Shown in pieces: positions 16,747-26,189 of a stretch of DNA of 64,000 nucleotides; position 1 is the first letter of the stretch; every line of letters begins with the position of its first letter. Location of the stretch: positions 62,001 through 126,000 of the forward strand of contig JACRME010000016.1 of NCBI GenBank assembly GCA_016235045.1, read 5' to 3'. Source of the DNA: Nitrosomonadales bacterium. Lineage in GTDB: Bacteria > Pseudomonadota > Gammaproteobacteria > Burkholderiales > Gallionellaceae. The notes beneath the pieces are model-generated. The model ran no database searches and was not told the origin of the DNA. It saw only the letters and a program-made list of their open reading frames with translations. A program made the translations under genes and the position numbers.

Positions 16747-19470
16747 ATGATCAAATTCAGCAATTACCCGTTGAAGTTGAAGTTGTTGCTGGTGCCTGCC
16801 GTTGCCACGTTGAGTTTTGCCGCCTATTTGATTTATTCCTCCCAGGTCTTGTCCGGCGGAAATGCCCTGCTCAAGGAAATCCGCGATACGCAATTCCCGA
16901 TCCTGTATGCGGCCGGGGAGAACATCAAGAGTTTCGAAGGCGTCGTGGAATCGCTGAATACGGCGGCTGCGACCGGAGACATGGATTTTCTGGAGGCAGC
17001 CAAGGCCAAGGCATTTGAAATCCAGAGCCGTTACGAAACGTTGCAGCAGATTGACGCAAACCACCGGGGCGATATCGCAAGGCTGAAAGCCGGGTTTAAT
17101 GCGTTCTATGCGCTGGCGTTTGAAATGTCGCAGAAAATGTCGGCCAGGACGGACATGCCCAGTCTGCAACAGATCAAGGAATTGCGGATATTGCGGGATG
17201 CCTATTCGTCCGCCGCGATTTCATACAGGGATAAGGCCGGGAATGAATTCCAGGAGACGATCAGAAAGGCGATAGAGAGGTCGGAAGGCGCGCAGGACTC
17301 CGGTGCGATCATCGGTTCGCTCATGCTGTTCGTCATTGCGGTGCTGACGCTGCTGGTCAACCGCGGCATCGTGGTGCTGGAAGACGAAGTGGAAAACCGG
17401 AACCGGATGCTGGTGGCGGCCAATAACGAGTTGGTGCAGGACATACTCAAGCTGAAAGAGGCGGAGGAAGCCAGGAGCCAGGCCGAAGCGGTCAGCCAGA
17501 TCAAGGATGCCTTCCTGGCCAACATGAGCCATGAGCTGCGTACCCCGATGAATGCGGTCATCGGCTTGAGCCACCTGTGTCTGCAGACGGACTTGTCCGG
17601 GAAACAGCACGACTATCTGCAGAAAATCCACGGGTCGGCAAAATCGCTGCTGGGCATCCTCAACGATATTCTGGATGTCTCGAAAATCGAGGCCGGCAAA
17701 ATGGAGATGGATCGAATGCCCTTCGATCTTGGGGAGGTCATGGGCAACCTGGCCACCATCGTGGGCCTTAAGTCCCAGGAAAAGAATCTCGAGTTCCTGA
17801 TGGAGAAAGCCCCCGGTGTTCCCGCCATGCTGGTCGGCGATCCCTTGCGGCTGGGACAGGTGCTGATCAATTTTGCCGGGAACGCCGTCAAGTTCACCGA
17901 GAAGGGCGAGGTGATCATCCGGACCGAACTGGAGCAGGATGAGGGCGATCAGGTCGTTTTGCGCTTCACCGTGCAGGATACGGGAATCGGCATGTCGCAG
18001 AAGGACATCGACAAATTGTTTCGTCCTTTCGTGCAGGCCGACACCAGTATCACGCGCAAGTTCGGCGGCACCGGTCTGGGCCTGACCATCAGCAAGCGCC
18101 TGATCGAGATGATGGGCGGGAGTGTCTGGGTGGAGAGCACGCCGGGAAAAGGTTCTAGATTCATCTTCACCGCGCGCTTCGACAAGGCAGCCGGGCAGGC
18201 GAGCCAGAAACAATCCGAGTTCAAATCGTTGCGCGACCTGCGCGTTCTCGCAGTTGACGACAACGAGAGTGTTCTGATTTTCATCCGAACCCATCTTGAG
18301 ACGATCACGCTCGGCGTCGATGTTGCCGACAATGCCCTGGATGCCCTGAACGCGGTACGCAGAGCGAACGACGAGGGAAACCCGTTCGGGCTGGTCATCC
18401 TCGACTGGAAGATGCCGCATATGAACGGTATCGAGTTGGCCAGAAAGCTGCGCGGAATGGCCGAATTGCGCCTCCAGCCGAAAATCCTGCTGATCACCGG
18501 CTACGGCCAAAACGAGATTCCGCTTCGGGAGGCGGAGCGGATTGTGGACGGCATATTGGAAAAGCCTTTCCAGCAGGGGCAATTGCTCGATGCCGTCACC
18601 ACAATATATGGCTGGAATAGTTTGACCACCGGCAAATTCAGGTTGGCCGACGCGCAGTTCAACCCGGTGCTCGTTTCCCACTTCCGCGGGGCTCGCGTTC
18701 TTCTGGTCGAGGACGACGAAATCAACCAGCAGGTGGCAAAAGAAATGCTCGAGAACTACGGGATAAATGTGACTGTCGCCATCAATGGCGAGGAGGCGAT
18801 TGCCGCGCTGGCGGATGCCCGATTCGACGGCGTGCTGATGGATATGCAGATGCCGGTGATGGACGGATTCAGCACCACGCGGGAAATAAGGAGGAATCCG
18901 CAGTATGCCAATCTGCCCATCATCGCGCTGACCGCGAATGTCATGGTGAGCGAACAGAAGGCAATTCTGGCGGGGGGGATGAACGACCACATCGGCAAAC
19001 CGATAGACCCGGATCGCCTGGTTGCCACGCTCGCAAAATGGGTGCACCCGAGGCGGACTGCAGAGACCGTTTCGCCCGAGCTAACCGTTCCGAAAGCGGC
19101 TTCGGCAGAGCCGCTCCCGGATTTGCCGGGCGTAAAAGTGGCGGCGAGCGTGCGCCGGATCGGCGGGAATATCGCGTTATATTATTCGCTGCTGGAAAAG
19201 TTCAGGGTAAATCAGGCGCACGTCGCTGCCGATATCCGGAAAGCGCTGGCAGCCAATGATGCAAACACTGCCGAACGGCTGGCGCACACGCTCAAGGGTA
19301 TTGCCGGCACCCTCGGTGCGGAAGCCCTGCAAGGATTGGCTGGTCAAGCGGAAAACGACATCAAGAACGGGTCGTTCGGCAACCTTGAACCGCTGCTCGC
19401 ACAAATCGAGGGAGAGCTCGCGAACCTGATCGCTCGCATTGATCACGCCATTGAGGAGCGCATCGGCTGA
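16747..19470 (+). CDS. Hybrid sensor histidine kinase (2 REC domains, C-terminal HPt)
   Basis: MSHELRTPMNAVIGLSHLC, GTGLGLTISKRLIEMMGG, two REC domains, HPt LAHTLKGIAGTLGA. Confidence 0.93.
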   Translation: MIKFSNYPLKLKLLLVPAVATLSFAAYLIYSSQVLSGGNALLKEIRDTQFPILYAAGENIKSFEGVVESLNTAAATGDMDFLEAAKAKAFEIQSRYETLQQIDANHRGDIARLKAGFNAFYALAFEMSQKMSARTDMPSLQQIKELRILRDAYSSAAISYRDKAGNEFQETIRKAIERSEGAQDSGAIIGSLMLFVIAVLTLLVNRGIVVLEDEVENRNRMLVAANNELVQDILKLKEAEEARSQAEAVSQIKDAFLANMSHELRTPMNAVIGLSHLCLQTDLSGKQHDYLQKIHGSAKSLLGILNDILDVSKIEAGKMEMDRMPFDLGEVMGNLATIVGLKSQEKNLEFLMEKAPGVPAMLVGDPLRLGQVLINFAGNAVKFTEKGEVIIRTELEQDEGDQVVLRFTVQDTGIGMSQKDIDKLFRPFVQADTSITRKFGGTGLGLTISKRLIEMMGGSVWVESTPGKGSRFIFTARFDKAAGQASQKQSEFKSLRDLRVLAVDDNESVLIFIRTHLETITLGVDVADNALDALNAVRRANDEGNPFGLVILDWKMPHMNGIELARKLRGMAELRLQPKILLITGYGQNEIPLREAERIVDGILEKPFQQGQLLDAVTTIYGWNSLTTGKFRLADAQFNPVLVSHFRGARVLLVEDDEINQQVAKEMLENYGINVTVAINGEEAIAALADARFDGVLMDMQMPVMDGFSTTREIRRNPQYANLPIIALTANVMVSEQKAILAGGMNDHIGKPIDPDRLVATLAKWVHPRRTAETVSPELTVPKAASAEPLPDLPGVKVAASVRRIGGNIALYYSLLEKFRVNQAHVAADIRKALAANDANTAERLAHTLKGIAGTLGAEALQGLAGQAENDIKNGSFGNLEPLLAQIEGELANLIARIDHAIEERIG

Positions 19471-19479
19471 ATTAAATGA

Positions 19480-19705
19480 CCTCCGGCAAAGCCGGAGGCT
19501 TATTGGGTGAGCCCCTCAAAGGGGCCGATAAAACCGTGAGCCGCCTGAAGGCGGCTGAGTCTCGCTCCTTCCCCCTCTCAGGGGGAAGGCTGGGATGGGG
19601 GTACAAACGATTGACTGCGCACATATTCAATTTCTACCCCCTCCCTAACCCTCCCCCTGCAAGGGGGAGGGACAAACCCTTTAAGTCCCCCGGCATAGCC
19701 GGGGG
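19480..19705. repeat. Array of six consecutive short-loop hairpins in a convergent intergenic region
   Basis: CCTCCGGC-aaa-GCCGGAGG; GCCCC-tcaaa-GGGGC; AGCCGCC-tgaa-GGCGGCT; CCTTCCCCCT-ctc-AGGGGGAAGG; CCCTCCCCCT-gca-AGGGGGAGGG; CCCCCGGC-ata-GCCGGGGG. Confidence 0.9.
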
Positions 19706-19777
19706 TTTACCTCACTGAATTATTCGGGCTGAACCGCAACCGTCCGGAAATCGGCGTGCGGTATTCCGCCATCGGAA

Positions 19778-22480
19778 TCACTTGGCCAGCAATGTCCTGC
19801 TTACCTTCATCACTGCAGCGTCGTCTTCGCTGCTCTTGATGGCGAAGCCCAACCGGGACATCAGTTTCAGCATGCGGTGGTTGTTGTTGAGCACTTCGCC
19901 TTCGATGATCGAAAGTCCCTTGGAACGCGCCGCTTCCATCAGCGAGACCATGAGTTTCTGACCCAGCCCCTTGCCTGCGACGCTGTCCGCCACCACCAGC
20001 GCGAATTCGCAGGTGTCGCCGTCGGGGTTGATGGCGTAGCGCGCAACACCCAACTCGACTTCGTGTCCTTCTTCCTCGACCACGGCGATCAGCGCCATTT
20101 CGCGGCTGTAATCGATCTGCGTCAGGCGCGCCAGCATGTCTTCGGTCAGTTCCTGCACGCTGTTCATGAAGCGGAAGTACTTGGATTCGTTCGACAGGTC
20201 GTGCACGAATTTTTTTACCAGCGCCGCGTCTTCCGGGCGGATGGGGCGGATGGTGATGTCGGTGCCGTCGGCCAGTTGCCATTCGCCGACCAGGTGTGTG
20301 GGGTAGGGGTAGATCGCCATGTGCGCATAACGGTCGGCGCTGGGCTGGCGGTATTCCACCACCACGCGCGCATCGGCGGCCAAAGCGCCGCTCTCGTCGA
20401 GGATGAGCGGGTTGATGTCCATCTCCTTGAGCAGCGGCAGTTCGCACACCATTTCCGACACGCGCAGCAGCACGTCTTCCAGCGCTTCGATTTTGGCGGG
20501 CAGCATGTTGCGGAAATGCCCGAGCATTCTGGCGATGTGCGTGCCCTGGATCAGGTCCTTCACCAGGAAATGGTTGAGCGGCGGCAGCGCCACGGCGCGG
20601 TCGCCCATGATTTCGACCGTGGTGCCGCCTGCGCCGAAAGTGATTACCGGGCCGAACACCGGATCGCTGGTGACGCCGATCATCAGTTCGCGTCCGTTCG
20701 GTTTGACGATCATCGGTTCGATTGAAATTCCGTTCATCGCGGCATTGGGGCGGTTGTGGTGCACGTTATCGATGATGTGCTGGTACGCGGCGCGCACCTC
20801 GTGCGCGTTGTTCAGGTTGAGTATGACGCCGCCGGCATCGCTCTTGTGGGTGATGTCGGGCGAGTTGACCTTCATCGCCACCGGGAAGCCGAGTTGTTGC
20901 CCGATCAGCAGCGCTTCGGCGGGCGAGTGCGCGACCATGGTGCGCGCGACCGGGATGTGGAAGGCGGACAGTAGCGCTTTCGATTCCATCTCGGTCAGCA
21001 CCTTGCGGTGTTCCAGCATCGCGCCTTCGATGATCAGGCGCGCGCTTTCCACATCGGGTTCGATGTGGTGCGCGAGCGGGCCGGGCATCTGCATCAGCAG
21101 CTTCTGGTTGCGGTAGTAGGCGGAGAGGTGCGAGAACACTTCCACCGCCGGTTCGGGCGTGCGGAAGTGGGGCAAATGCGCCTTGGTGAATGCATCACGC
21201 GAACTGGCGACCTGGGTTTCGCCCATCCAGCAGGTCAGCAGCGGCTTGCTGTTGCTGGTGCTGGCATTGCTCTTGGCGATGTCGATCAGGACCTGGGCCG
21301 ACTCCAGCGGCTTGGTCATCGCCTGCGGGGTGAGGATGGCCAGCACGCCGTCGACGTTCTCGTCGTCCAGGCAGGCTTTGACCGCATGGAAATAGCGGTC
21401 GGCCTGCGCGTCGCCGATGATGTCCACCGGGTTGCAATGCGGCCAGTTCGGCGGCAGGTACTGGTTGAGGTATTCGACCGTGCTGTCGGACAGCGTGGCC
21501 ATGACCACGCCGAGGTCGGAGGCGCGGTCGGCCGCCATCACGCCGGGGCCGCCGCCGTTGGTGACGAGGGCGAGGCGGTTGCCGGTCGGGCGGAAACCGA
21601 ACGACAGCGCGCGCGCGGCGGTGAACAATTGCGTGACGGTCTGCACGCGCACCACGCCGACGCGGCTGAAGGCGGCGTCGAACACGTCGTCGGCGCCGAC
21701 CAGCGAGGCGGTATGCGACATCGCGGCTTTCGACCCGGCGGGATGGCGGCCGACCTTGACCAGGATCACCGGCTTGATGCGCGCGGCGGCACGCAGAGCG
21801 CTCATGAAGCTGCGCGCATTGCGGATGCCTTCGATATACATGAGGATGCTATGGGTGTTGGAATCGGACACCAGGTAGTCGAGGATCTCGCCGAAATCCA
21901 CGTCGGTGGAGGAACCCATCGAGACCACGCTGGAGAAGCCGACGTCGTTGCGGTTGGCCCAGTCGAGGATGGCGGTGCACAGCGCGCCGGACTGCGAGAT
22001 GAGCGCGATGTTGCCGACGTTGGCCTGGCCTTTGTTGAAGGTGGCGTTGAGCCCGATGGAGGGGCGCATGATGCCGAGGCAGTTGGGGCCGATCAGGCGG
22101 ATGTTGTAGCGGTGCGCGGCTTCCAGCAACTGGCGTTCCAGCGCAGCGCCTTCCGTTCCTACTTCGCCGAACCCGGCGGTGATGATCACCGCCGCCTTGA
22201 CGCCGTGGATGCCGCATTCCTCGATGATGCCGGGCACGGTCTGCGGCGGGGTGGCGATCACGACCAGTTCGACCGGCTTGCCGATCTCGCCGATCGATTT
22301 GTACGCGCGCTGGCCTTGTACCTCGGGATTTTTGGCGTTGATCGGGTAGAGCGCGCCCTTGAAGCCGCATTGCAACATGTTCTGGAAAACGATCTGGCCG
22401 ACCGAGTCGGGACGGTCGCTGGCGCCGAATACAGCCACGGATTTTGGTGCGAAAAGGGTATTAAGGTAGTGTTTGCCCAT
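19778..22480 (-). CDS. Bifunctional acyl-CoA synthetase (NDP-forming)-like / GNAT acetyltransferase (PatZ/Pka-like)
   Basis: SVAVFGASDRPDSVGQIVFQNM, GPNCLGI, ISQSGALCTAILDW, ATP-grasp region, C-terminal GNAT domain. Confidence 0.92.
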   Translation of the reverse strand: MGKHYLNTLFAPKSVAVFGASDRPDSVGQIVFQNMLQCGFKGALYPINAKNPEVQGQRAYKSIGEIGKPVELVVIATPPQTVPGIIEECGIHGVKAAVIITAGFGEVGTEGAALERQLLEAAHRYNIRLIGPNCLGIMRPSIGLNATFNKGQANVGNIALISQSGALCTAILDWANRNDVGFSSVVSMGSSTDVDFGEILDYLVSDSNTHSILMYIEGIRNARSFMSALRAAARIKPVILVKVGRHPAGSKAAMSHTASLVGADDVFDAAFSRVGVVRVQTVTQLFTAARALSFGFRPTGNRLALVTNGGGPGVMAADRASDLGVVMATLSDSTVEYLNQYLPPNWPHCNPVDIIGDAQADRYFHAVKACLDDENVDGVLAILTPQAMTKPLESAQVLIDIAKSNASTSNSKPLLTCWMGETQVASSRDAFTKAHLPHFRTPEPAVEVFSHLSAYYRNQKLLMQMPGPLAHHIEPDVESARLIIEGAMLEHRKVLTEMESKALLSAFHIPVARTMVAHSPAEALLIGQQLGFPVAMKVNSPDITHKSDAGGVILNLNNAHEVRAAYQHIIDNVHHNRPNAAMNGISIEPMIVKPNGRELMIGVTSDPVFGPVITFGAGGTTVEIMGDRAVALPPLNHFLVKDLIQGTHIARMLGHFRNMLPAKIEALEDVLLRVSEMVCELPLLKEMDINPLILDESGALAADARVVVEYRQPSADRYAHMAIYPYPTHLVGEWQLADGTDITIRPIRPEDAALVKKFVHDLSNESKYFRFMNSVQELTEDMLARLTQIDYSREMALIAVVEEEGHEVELGVARYAINPDGDTCEFALVVADSVAGKGLGQKLMVSLMEAARSKGLSIIEGEVLNNNHRMLKLMSRLGFAIKSSEDDAAVMKVSRTLLAK

Positions 22481-22547
22481 GATTTTTCGCTTTCGGTGAT
22501 GGATTCGTTCGGTATGATAGCACCGTAAGCATTACAGTTCAGATGCC

Positions 22548-23471
22548 ATGCAGACTGCCTATATTACTCATTCGCTCTGTCTCAAGCACGACATGGGCGC
22601 GCATCATCCGGAATGCCCGGCGCGCATCCATGCGATCGAGGATCAATTGATCGCTTCCGGATTGTTCGGCTACCTGCAGCATCACGAAGCACCCGCGGCG
22701 ACGCGTGAGCAATTGTTGCGCGTGCACGACGCCGGCTATGTCGACGCCATCGCCGCCGCCGCGCCGCAGCAGGGCATGGTGGAACTCGACGCCGATACGG
22801 CGATGAATCCGTTCAGCCACCCCGCCGCGTTGCGCGCCGCAGGCGCCGTGGCGATGGGCGTCGACCTGGTGATGGCGGGCAAGGTCGAGAATGCCTTCTG
22901 CAACGTCCGTCCGCCCGGACACCATGCGGAAAGAGCGCGGTCGATGGGATTCTGCATTTTCAACAACGTCGCCGTCGGCGTGGCGCACGCTTTGGCCGCG
23001 CACGGTTTGAGCCGGGTGGCGATTGCGGATTTCGATGTGCATCACGGCAACGGCACCGAGAACATCTTCCACGACGATGCGCGCGTGATGCTGTGCTCGA
23101 CCTTCCAGCATCCGTTTTATCCCTACAAGGGGGCGGACAGCGGCAACGATCACATCATCAACGTACCCCTGGCCGCCGGTGCCGGCAGCGAAGAATTCCG
23201 CGCAGCGGTTAACGACCGCTGGCTGCCTGCACTGGATGCGTTCAAGCCGGAGTTGTTGCTGGTCTCGGCCGGGTTCGATGCCCACCGGGAAGACGACATG
23301 GCCATGCTCAAGCTGGTGGATGCGGATTACGCGTGGGTGACGGTGAAGCTGAAGGAACTGGCGTACAGGCATTGCCGCAGGCGCATCGTCTCGACGCTGG
23401 AGGGCGGATACGAACTGCATGCCCTGGGGCGCAGCGCAACGGCGCATATCAAGGTGCTGAGCGGGCTTTAG
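22548..23471 (+). CDS. Histone deacetylase family protein (AcuC/HDAC-like)
   Basis: RPPGHHAERARSMGFCIFNNVAVG, IADFDVHHGNGTENIF, LLVSAGFDAHREDDMA. Confidence 0.93.
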   Translation: MQTAYITHSLCLKHDMGAHHPECPARIHAIEDQLIASGLFGYLQHHEAPAATREQLLRVHDAGYVDAIAAAAPQQGMVELDADTAMNPFSHPAALRAAGAVAMGVDLVMAGKVENAFCNVRPPGHHAERARSMGFCIFNNVAVGVAHALAAHGLSRVAIADFDVHHGNGTENIFHDDARVMLCSTFQHPFYPYKGADSGNDHIINVPLAAGAGSEEFRAAVNDRWLPALDAFKPELLLVSAGFDAHREDDMAMLKLVDADYAWVTVKLKELAYRHCRRRIVSTLEGGYELHALGRSATAHIKVLSGL

Positions 23472-23542
23472 TCCGGCCTGTTGACGCCGGGCGATGGATG
23501 TCATGTTAGAGTATCGATACTCTTGAATGGTTGGAGGCCAGT

Positions 23543-25345
23543 GTGGATCGCACTTTACTATTGGTTGACGATGAGGAAAGCGTTACTGCCGCATTGGAGC
23601 GCCTGCTCAGACACGACGGTTACAGGATTCTGCGCGCGAACAGCGGACAAGAGGGGTTGGATGTCCTGGCCCAGCACAAGGTCGGTGTGGTGATTTCGGA
23701 TCAGCGCATGCCCGGGATGTCCGGCGCGGAGTTCCTGACCCAGGTCAAGGAACTGTATCCGCAGACGATACGCATCGTGTTGACCGGCACCGCCGATCTC
23801 GACATGGCGAAAGAGGCCATTAACCGCGGCGCCATCTACAAGTTCTTCAGCAAGCCGTGGGATAACGAAACCATGCGCATCGATGTGCTGGAGGCGTTCT
23901 GGCGTTCCGAACTGGCACAGGAGAAGGAACAGCTATTGCAGCAAATCCAGTCGGCCAACGAATTGCTGGCGCAAGTGAATCTGGAGCTGGCGGCGGCAAT
24001 GGAGCGCAAGGACAGCCAGATCGACCATATCGCCCATTACGACTCGCTGACCAACCTGCCGAACCGCGTGTTGTTCATCGACCGGCTGGAGCAGGAATTG
24101 ACCCGCGCCCATCGCGACAACAACATGGTGGGGGTGCTGTCCATCGACCTGGACCGCTTCAAGCAAGTCAACGATTCCTTCGGTTATCCGGTCGGGGACC
24201 AGTTGTTGCAGGCTGTGGCCGGGAGGCTAACCAGCCATCTGCGCGCCTGCGATACCGTGGCGCGCATCGCGGGCGATGAATTCGGCCTGGTGCTGACGGG
24301 GATGAAGGCTGCCCACGCCGCCGGCGAAGTGGCGCAGAAGGTTCTCGATTCCTTCGCGCATGATCCCATCTCGATAGGCGAGAGCGAGATTTTCATCACG
24401 CTCAGCATCGGGATCGGCATCTACCCGGTCGACGGTCTGAATACGTCGACGCTGCTCAAGAATGCGGAAGCGGCGTTGCATCACTCCAAATCCGAAGGCC
24501 GCAACAATTTCCAGTATTACGCCGAGCAGATGAATGCCACGTCATGGCAGCGCCTCAAGATGGAGACAGAGTTGCGCCGGGCCCTGGAGCGCGACGAGTT
24601 TGTGCTGCATTACCAGCCCAAGGTCGATCTGGAAAGCGGAAAGATCGTCGGCATGGAGGCCTTGCTGCGCTGGCAGAACAAGGAGCGCGGTCTGGTGGCT
24701 CCCGGCGAATTCATTCCGCTGATGGAGGAAACCGGCCTCATCCTGCCGGTGGGAGAGTGGGTGCTGCGGGCGGCCTGTGCACAGGCGCGTGCCTGGCAAG
24801 CAGCGGGTTTCAAGGATATGCGCATTGCAGTCAACTTGTCGGCGCTTCAATTCAGGCAGCCCGATTTTGCCGGGTTGGTGCTGGATATCCTGAAAGACAA
24901 CGGCCTGGATCCTGCCCTGAAGACAATCGAACTGGAGTTGACGGAAACCCTGCTGATGAACAATGTGGCGGGAACGGTCGAAACCCTGATCAAGCTGCAT
25001 GAAGCGGGGATTCAGTTCTCCATCGACGATTTCGGCACCGGCTATTCGAGTCTGAGCTATTTGAAGCGGTTTCCGATCAGCAGCCTCAAGATCGACAAGT
25101 CTTTTGTCCAAGACCTTTCGCGCGACAGCGACGATGAGGCAATCGTGGCGGCGATCATTGCGCTGGGCAAGAGCCTCGGCTTAAGCGTCATCGCCGAGGG
25201 CGTGGAAACGACGGAACAGCTCGCCCAATTGCGCCGGATGGGTTGCAACGAAATGCAGGGATTCCTGTTCAGCCGCCCGATTCCTGCTGCCGACATGACC
25301 GGGTTGCTGCAAAACGGAGATCCGCTGATTCCTTCGGGGGAATGA
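23543..25345 (+). CDS. Response regulator with GGDEF and EAL domains
   Basis: REC; GGDEF-region IAGDEFG (degenerate); EAL-region MEALLRW and IDDFGTGYSSLSYLKRFPISSLKIDKSFV. Confidence 0.93.
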   Translation: MDRTLLLVDDEESVTAALERLLRHDGYRILRANSGQEGLDVLAQHKVGVVISDQRMPGMSGAEFLTQVKELYPQTIRIVLTGTADLDMAKEAINRGAIYKFFSKPWDNETMRIDVLEAFWRSELAQEKEQLLQQIQSANELLAQVNLELAAAMERKDSQIDHIAHYDSLTNLPNRVLFIDRLEQELTRAHRDNNMVGVLSIDLDRFKQVNDSFGYPVGDQLLQAVAGRLTSHLRACDTVARIAGDEFGLVLTGMKAAHAAGEVAQKVLDSFAHDPISIGESEIFITLSIGIGIYPVDGLNTSTLLKNAEAALHHSKSEGRNNFQYYAEQMNATSWQRLKMETELRRALERDEFVLHYQPKVDLESGKIVGMEALLRWQNKERGLVAPGEFIPLMEETGLILPVGEWVLRAACAQARAWQAAGFKDMRIAVNLSALQFRQPDFAGLVLDILKDNGLDPALKTIELELTETLLMNNVAGTVETLIKLHEAGIQFSIDDFGTGYSSLSYLKRFPISSLKIDKSFVQDLSRDSDDEAIVAAIIALGKSLGLSVIAEGVETTEQLAQLRRMGCNEMQGFLFSRPIPAADMTGLLQNGDPLIPSGE

Positions 25346-26163
25346 TGGAACGCACACTGCTGCTGGTCGACGACGAAGAGAACATTACCGCTGCCCTGGT
25401 GCGCCTGTTGCGCCGCGACGGCTACCACATCCTGCGCGCCAACAGCGGCGATGAGGGGTTGGCGTTGCTGGCGCAAAACGAGGTCGGGGTGATCATTTCC
25501 GACCAGCGCATGCCGGGGATGACGGGGGTGGAATTCCTGGGCAAGGTGAAAGAGCAGTATCCGAATACCGTGCGCATCGTGTTAAGCGGATATACCGAAC
25601 TGAACTCGGTGACCGACGCGATCAACCGCGGGGCAATCTACAAATTCCTCACCAAGCCCTGGGAAGACGATCTGCTGCGAGCGAATGTGGAAGAGGCGTT
25701 CCAGCGCTACGAAATGAAGATGGAGAACGCCCGGTTGGCGCAGGAGTTGCTGAAGGCAAACGACGATCTCTTGCAGATCAACCGCGACCTCGAGCAACGC
25801 GTGCAGGAAAAGACGCGCGAAGTCGTGCGCAACCTGAATGTCCTGCAGGTGTCGCAGGAAGTGCTGGAACATCTGCCGGTGGCGGTAGTCGGCATCGGCG
25901 ACGACGGCGTGATCGCCATCGCCAACCGCAATGCGCATCGCCTGCTCGTGGCGGATGGATCGCGCCCCTTGCTGGGCGAGGCATCGGGCGATGTCATCCC
26001 GGCGGCTTTATTGAACTGCATTACCGCGGAAAATTGCCGCAAGTTCGGAAGCAAGCATCAGTGCATTCTGGCGGATGGAAAGCAGGCCAATTGCTGGTGC
26101 AGCCCCATGGGTGAAATTTCGTCGTCCAAGGGTGTGGTGCTGGTGATAGATGCCGATATGTAA
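25345..26163 (+). CDS. Response regulator with coiled coil and PAS-like C-terminal domain
   Basis: MERTLLLVDDEENITAALVRLLRRDGYHIL… PDGA-type REC; coiled coil; C-terminal PAS-like region. Confidence 0.85.
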   Translation: MERTLLLVDDEENITAALVRLLRRDGYHILRANSGDEGLALLAQNEVGVIISDQRMPGMTGVEFLGKVKEQYPNTVRIVLSGYTELNSVTDAINRGAIYKFLTKPWEDDLLRANVEEAFQRYEMKMENARLAQELLKANDDLLQINRDLEQRVQEKTREVVRNLNVLQVSQEVLEHLPVAVVGIGDDGVIAIANRNAHRLLVADGSRPLLGEASGDVIPAALLNCITAENCRKFGSKHQCILADGKQANCWCSPMGEISSSKGVVLVIDADM

Positions 26164-26189
26164 TCCGGGGACAGTATTTCCAGTCAGGG

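Noticed and set aside
19480-19705. Hairpin array considered as a CRISPR or integron attC
   Set aside because: Units differ in sequence and length, no constant repeat with unique spacers, no cas or integrase gene nearby.
21008-22528. 506-aa plus-strand ORF opposite the PatZ-like gene
   Set aside because: Antisense shadow ORF; the minus-strand gene has clear conserved motifs.
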